Shown here one piece after another: positions 62,001-64,000 of a stretch of 64,000 nucleotides of DNA. The notes beneath the pieces were generated by a model. The model saw only the letters and a list, made by a program, of their open reading frames with translations. It was not told the DNA's origin and ran no database searches. Position numbers and translations under genes: made by a program. Source of the DNA: Aquila chrysaetos chrysaetos (Eukaryota; Chordata; Aves; Accipitriformes; Accipitridae); contig NC_044007.1 in assembly GCF_900496995.4 (NCBI RefSeq), positions 73,260,742 to 73,324,741 of the forward strand, written 5' to 3'. The number at the start of each line of letters is the position of its first letter. The stretch's first letter is position 1.

Positions 62001-64000
62001 GAAGCATGAGACCTCGTAGTAGCAGTCTAAGCAGCAGAGAGCTTAAAGCAGGCTAATATATATAGCTTTTGCAGCTACAGCGTAAAGCCACTCAAACTGT
62101 GAGCAAGAAAGAAAGTGAATGAGAAGTGTTTGAATCAAGTGTTTTATTGACCTGAGATTGAGTATTAGCTATATTTCAAGTGAAATAAATAAAAGAAATA
62201 CAGATAGAGGACCTCAACTTTCTGCTACAGATGAGCCTAGGCTGCTGAGCTTGTTCATTTAAGTAATCGATCAGTGCAGGTCTATCTGTGCAAAACTGGT
62301 CTTGGACATTTTACAGAAGCTCTTCAAACTAATTCTTCGGTTCTTTTGGTTTTTTAATTTTTTATTTTCCCAGTTCATAAATTACTCCTATCCAACCTGA
62401 AGAAACAGCTGTGAAGGACAACCACCTTACAATTCCAGAACAGTCTTACCTGAAAAGCATGTGGCTATTTCTTAAAGAGATTTTAAAAGAATGGTTCTCA
62501 AAATAAGCCAAGAAATGCCAGGGGGTCATCCAATGTGTTTATACACTAATAAATTTCATCAACTATACAGTTTTGTATTACACTTGTCAAGTCATTCTCA
62601 CAATTTCATTAAGTAGGTTGAAACATCTATTTTAGAGACATGGATTCTAAAGAAGAGGATTTAGTTACAGCTCAAAGATACGCATTCACAAGCCTGATTT
62701 GCTTTAATGGTAGTTGAAAGTGCTCAGCGTCACTTGAGAATTGCAACTATAGTTTACGTGACTCATGAGAATAATTATCTGTGTAAGACAAACTGTTGAT
62801 ATGCTGCATGGTAATTTTGTTTTCCTCTCCTTTCGGGAGTGTGAAGTAGATAGTAGAAGGGATGGGAGCACAAGAAAGGTAAAGTTGGAAAGGGAGAATT
62901 ACACAGCAGCAGTAGATATTCAGACCTACTTCTTGAAACTGCCCCTCATAGGTCCTGTAGCAATATCTCCAATGAAAACTACCACGCATGATGTAAGCAA
63001 CCTACCACACCCCTTCTACAGCCAACAAGAAAGGAGCAGAATCTTAAATTTCCTAACAATGCACATAGATACAAGTTCCATCTTTTAAAAAACAGTGCGT
63101 ATCTTCAAGCTGTAGTATTAAAATACTATGATGAGAAAGTTTTGCATAAGGTAAACCATACCAATAGAGAGAACAGAACAATTACAAGAAAAATTCACAA
63201 TGTAAATGTCTCTTAGAAAACAACCAACTTCAGGCAGCAAATTTGGCACAGCTGCCCATTTTTTACATTATTTACCCTATTCTGAATTGCTCAAATAGCT
63301 AGTTTTATTTTATAATAAAAGGGGGTAAAAAGAGGTTGTCAGAGCAGAAATTATGAGCAACCAGAGAAGAAAAAGTCTAGAGAAAAAGCAGACCAAGAGC
63401 ATTAAAAAGAACATGGAAAGCCATTTACACTGTTTTCCCTGAAGTTTTCTTTCCCATTATGAACTATTTTCCTCCCAAAAGCCTACACCTTGCAATAACC
63501 CCACTAATGCACATCCTTCTGTGATCTACTGATAAAAGAAAACATGTATCAGAGGTTAGCAATCATTTCTAAAATGTCTTAGCTTTTTAAAGCATCTTTC
63601 ATCCATTCAAGCCACCTGTGTTTCATAAAAAGGCCTTTAAAATTATTATTCTGGTTTTTATAGAAGCTCTAGAGTACCTGTGGGGTTTTCTGTTTTGTAG
63701 GTCTGTATTTCTATCCAGCTGTGGATGAAGTGACCTTGGAAGATCAAGTCATCAGGAGAACATAGTAAGTTAAATGTTAAAGTAATTTATTACTAAGGTA
63801 TTTACAAATGAAATCACAAGTAATTCAGTAGATGTGTTACAGAGGAAAAATGCAAATAATGTAAAAAATTCTTTCATTCTTTCAATTTTCATCCAATTTT
63901 TAATAAATGCATAATTTTGGAATCAAGGGAAACACAGGGAAGAATCATTGTTTGCAAAGTACAGCATTTCACTCCTGATAAAGATTCTAATGACTGAGAT

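Larger units (their letters stand above)
54149..64000 (-). other. RPRD1A: RPRD1A intron upstream of the last exon (continues beyond window)
   Basis: I looked on the minus strand for the preceding RPRD1A exon, expected to encode a DFL..QKEAL..KEHKLE-like coiled coil, and for earlier CID exons, and saw none. The whole right end is therefore read as intron. Contents I can name: a CR1 3' tail (58,500-58,600), a (CA)n run (59,019-59,033), a pyrimidine-rich tract (59,780-60,430) and an 18-bp palindrome (57,385-57,402). The remainder is AT-rich unique-looking sequence. Confidence 0.65.

Noticed and set aside
54149-64000. Further RPRD1A exons (coiled coil or CID)
   Set aside because: No minus-strand segment with the expected protein and splice borders was seen. 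They should lie beyond 64,000.

Overview
The window looks like vertebrate, almost certainly avian, nuclear DNA. The evidence is large AT-rich non-coding stretches, one classic CpG-island promoter, split exons with GT/AG borders, CR1-type LINE remnants, and two long terminal repeats of kinds I know from neoavian genomes. There are no bacterial-style operons. Almost all open reading frames are chance frames in non-coding DNA.

Only two protein-coding genes can be supported. (1) A complete five-exon gene on the + strand (CDS 41,030-46,106, 222 codons) is the orthologue of human C18orf21, now called RMP24, an RNase MRP subunit. It starts inside a CpG island (about 40,640-41,795) and ends just before an AATAAA at 46,126. 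It contains a 23-nt exon 2 whose 3' border is a GC rather than a GT donor. (2) The last coding exon of RPRD1A lies on the - strand (53,999-54,148). Its probable long 3' UTR runs down to about 49,455, and the rest of the gene lies beyond the right edge. The two genes are convergent (tail to tail), the arrangement I recall for human 18q12.2.

Layout: 1-40,600 is intergenic and holds two LTRs (4,991-5,591, and 10,250-11,166 with a perfect 5-bp target duplication), a roughly 1.8 kb degraded CR1 LINE (about 26,320-28,150), short ancient SINE/LINE fragments, homopolymer runs, a small orphan CpG-rich patch (about 1,965-2,210) and a Z-DNA-prone alternating tract. 40,600-46,150 is the RMP24 gene. 46,150-49,450 is the short spacer between gene ends, with local duplications and a perfect inverted repeat. 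49,450-54,148 is the RPRD1A 3' end. 54,149-64,000 is RPRD1A intron, with a CR1 tail and a pyrimidine-rich tract.

The two proteins act in different RNA pathways: RNase MRP in rRNA processing, and the RNA polymerase II CTD cycle for RPRD1A. They are neighbours by conserved synteny, and nothing here suggests joint function. I found no convincing previously undescribed system. The most interesting signals are the microexon with its GC donor, the TGACG array in intron 1, and the internal 45-bp repeats of the 917-bp LTR.
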